From Trogon surrucura (lineage: Eukaryota > Chordata > Aves > Trogoniformes > Trogonidae), in NCBI GenBank assembly GCA_020746105.1, contig CM036622.1, positions 39,533,477 to 39,597,476 on the forward strand: a DNA stretch of 64,000 bases, written 5' to 3'. Positions 62,275-64,000 of this stretch are shown here, in pieces. A program made the translations under genes and the position numbers. Under the pieces are notes generated by a model. It was not told the DNA's origin. It saw only the letters and a program-made list of their open reading frames with translations, and ran no database searches. The stretch's first letter is position 1, and every line of letters starts with the position of its first letter.

Positions 62275-62675
62275 TCTCGGAGGACTGGAAGAAGCCCCAA
62301 TCTACAAGAGGGCCTTAAAGGAGGACCCAGGAAATTATAGGCCCAGTATAGATCCAGTATTGAAAGGGTGGCTACGAAGAAGATGGGAGACTCCTTTTTT
62401 TCTGAGGAGTTACATGTCAAAGACAAGGAGTAATGGGTACAAGTTACTCCTTGGGAGATTCTGATTAGACACAAGAGGAACATTTTTCACAACAAGGAGA
62501 ATCAGCTGTTGGAATAATCTCCCCAGGGAAGTAGAGGAATCCTCAACATTGGACAGTTTTAAGATTTGGCTGGCCAGGGTGCTGGGCCATCTTACCTAGA
62601 CCATGCTTTTTCCAAGAAAGGTTGGACCAACCGATTCTTGAGGTCCCTTCGAACCTGGTATTCTAGGATTCAATG
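62275..62675 (+). mobile_element. CR1 LINE (outer copy), 3' segment
   Basis: It resumes with the GGACTGGAAGAAGCCCC block and GGAGGACCCAGGAAATTATA, then jumps at about 62360 to the 3' part. There the order is AAGGAGTAATGGGTACAAGT, then CACAAGGAGAATCAGCTGTT, then GGTTGGACCAACCGATTC, ending ATTCTAGGATTCAATG. The jump means that most of the reverse-transcriptase core was deleted from this copy. Confidence 0.75.
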
Positions 62676-64000
62676 TTTTTTGAAGGGTGAAGTGTTAAAG
62701 AGAAGAGAGTTGATCACTTTCCAGGTTCTTCCTTGGATGTATCAGCAGTTGAACAAAACTCCATTGGAAAATGCCCCCTTGGCTTTTCTAGAGAATTGGG
62801 AACCAGTATGAGCCTTTACTGAGCCTCTACTGCTGTAGGTGCTCTGTGATACTCTCCAGCTGCATGTTTCTCCTTTTCTATGTGGCTGTATGTGACTCCC
62901 CTTTTGAATCTGCAAGCCAGACAGTACGTGTTTGCAATTTAACCCCAGTTACCCTTAGACACAAATCCAACATCCTCAGCTAGGAATCTGTTTGTGGCAA
63001 GACAAGTTTCAGAGTTCTAGGCTCTTCTCTCCAGCCCTGCATCTCCTTATTGCTCTTCCTGCCTGCTTTGGAGATTGCTTCCTTCTCACTTGTACTGTTT
63101 CAGTAGTTCCTGTGGCCATGCTCTAGGTCAGATGGATCAGACCTGCTCTTGTTTGTCAAGTGAGATTTAAAAAGAGAGGCAGAAAAGACTACAATTTGGA
63201 AGAGGCAAGAGAAGTAAAAATAAAATTATAAGGAGAATGAATGTAGTATTTTTAAACCTCTGAGCATTATAAATACTCTTAGAACAACATCAAACCTCTG
63301 AAAAAATAGAATACCTGACTTCTGTTTAATACTGCCAGGTATTATATAGGCTTAGTCAAAAATGTTCAAAGAAGCAACTAGTTGAAATTAGAAAATTATG
63401 TCAAAGTTGACATGCTCTTGTCAAATATTTCGACTTGGAAGTGTCACAACAAGTAATTTTGAGTTTCTTATTTTGATGATGATGATAAAATGCCTCATTT
63501 CAAGTTTTTCATTTTGACTTTTAGATTAAAATTATTATGTTAGGATGTATGAACATAATTGAAAAGTACTTTGGTTTGGAGTTTATATGTGTGTATATAT
63601 ACTTTTTATTTCATGTCTTACAGCAAACAATAGCTATTTACTTTTAATCAGAACAAGATAAAAAATTTAACTTAGGGTGGGAAACTAACTTTCTAATGAT
63701 CTCTGAGACTTACCAATTTTGATAATTTGGCTATGTACAGTAAGCCCTGGAAGAACAGACCATTCTGTCTTGTAGAAACTTTACTTTTGTTTGAGGGCAG
63801 GAAAGAGGGAATGGCTGTACAAAACAGTTGTCTTGATCATCTGGTTAGGTGTTGGGGTTGTTGGGTTTTTTTTGCTTGTTTTTTAACTTTATAGCATGTT
63901 TCTTATTCAAGTTGTTTCTTGGTTAGTACAATATTCATGAGGCAACTAAATTAAAAGAGAGCACATTTTCCAGACTGCAGCTGCTGTAAAGTTAATAGAT
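62676..64000. other. PLXDC2 intron 1, end of window
   Basis: No exon or repeat family is recognised. There is a short GAT run at about 63474-63487 and T-rich stretches near 63866-63886. Confidence 0.5.

Overview
The window looks like nuclear DNA of a bird, most likely a perching bird (Passeriformes). It is AT-rich and intron-dominated. It carries many chicken-repeat-1 (CR1) LINE copies ending in the typical ATTCTATG-type 3' repeats, and one tRNA-Ile-headed, CR1-tailed SINE on the minus strand (2247-2432). That SINE has the architecture of TguSINE1, which is known from passerines. The species call rests mainly on this SINE and is an inference.

Two protein-coding genes are supported, both on the plus strand. 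Between about 11.2 and 24.8 kb lies the 3' end of a large type I membrane protein gene. Five exons (11235-11311, 11398-11488, 21973-22048, 23663-23719, 24431-24559) join with perfectly matching codon phases. They encode the end of an EGF-like module, one transmembrane helix and a cytoplasmic tail with two FxNPLY motifs, then a stop. I assign it to MALRD1 (DIET1). At 54783-54891, inside a roughly 2 kb CpG island, is the first coding exon of PLXDC2, which encodes its signal peptide. MALRD1 followed by PLXDC2 in the same orientation is also the human 10p12 order, so the two assignments support each other. The rest of PLXDC2 lies beyond the window.

Layout: 1-11.2 kb is presumed MALRD1 intron, with a SINE and two or three CR1 fragments and no recognised exon. 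11.2-24.8 kb is the MALRD1 3' end, with a CR1 reverse-transcriptase fragment in its 10.5 kb intron. 24.8-53 kb is a gene-poor intergenic region. It holds a CR1 3' end, an endogenous-retrovirus-like LTR with a short gag-like stretch (about 33.2-33.8 kb), and a TATA-box plus splice-donor pair that could be an orphan or alternative first exon (39421-39658). 53.1-55.6 kb is the PLXDC2 upstream region, with homeodomain-type motifs and the CpG island. 54.9-64 kb is the start of PLXDC2 intron 1, with a TCCA microsatellite, an old CR1 and a CR1 inserted inside another CR1.

Most short reading frames in the window are chance ORFs or retroelement pieces. There is no sign of CRISPR, operons or other prokaryotic systems. 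The most interesting signals are the duplicated FxNPLY tail with a lysine inside the membrane helix, the cryptic TATA first exon, and the retroelement structures.
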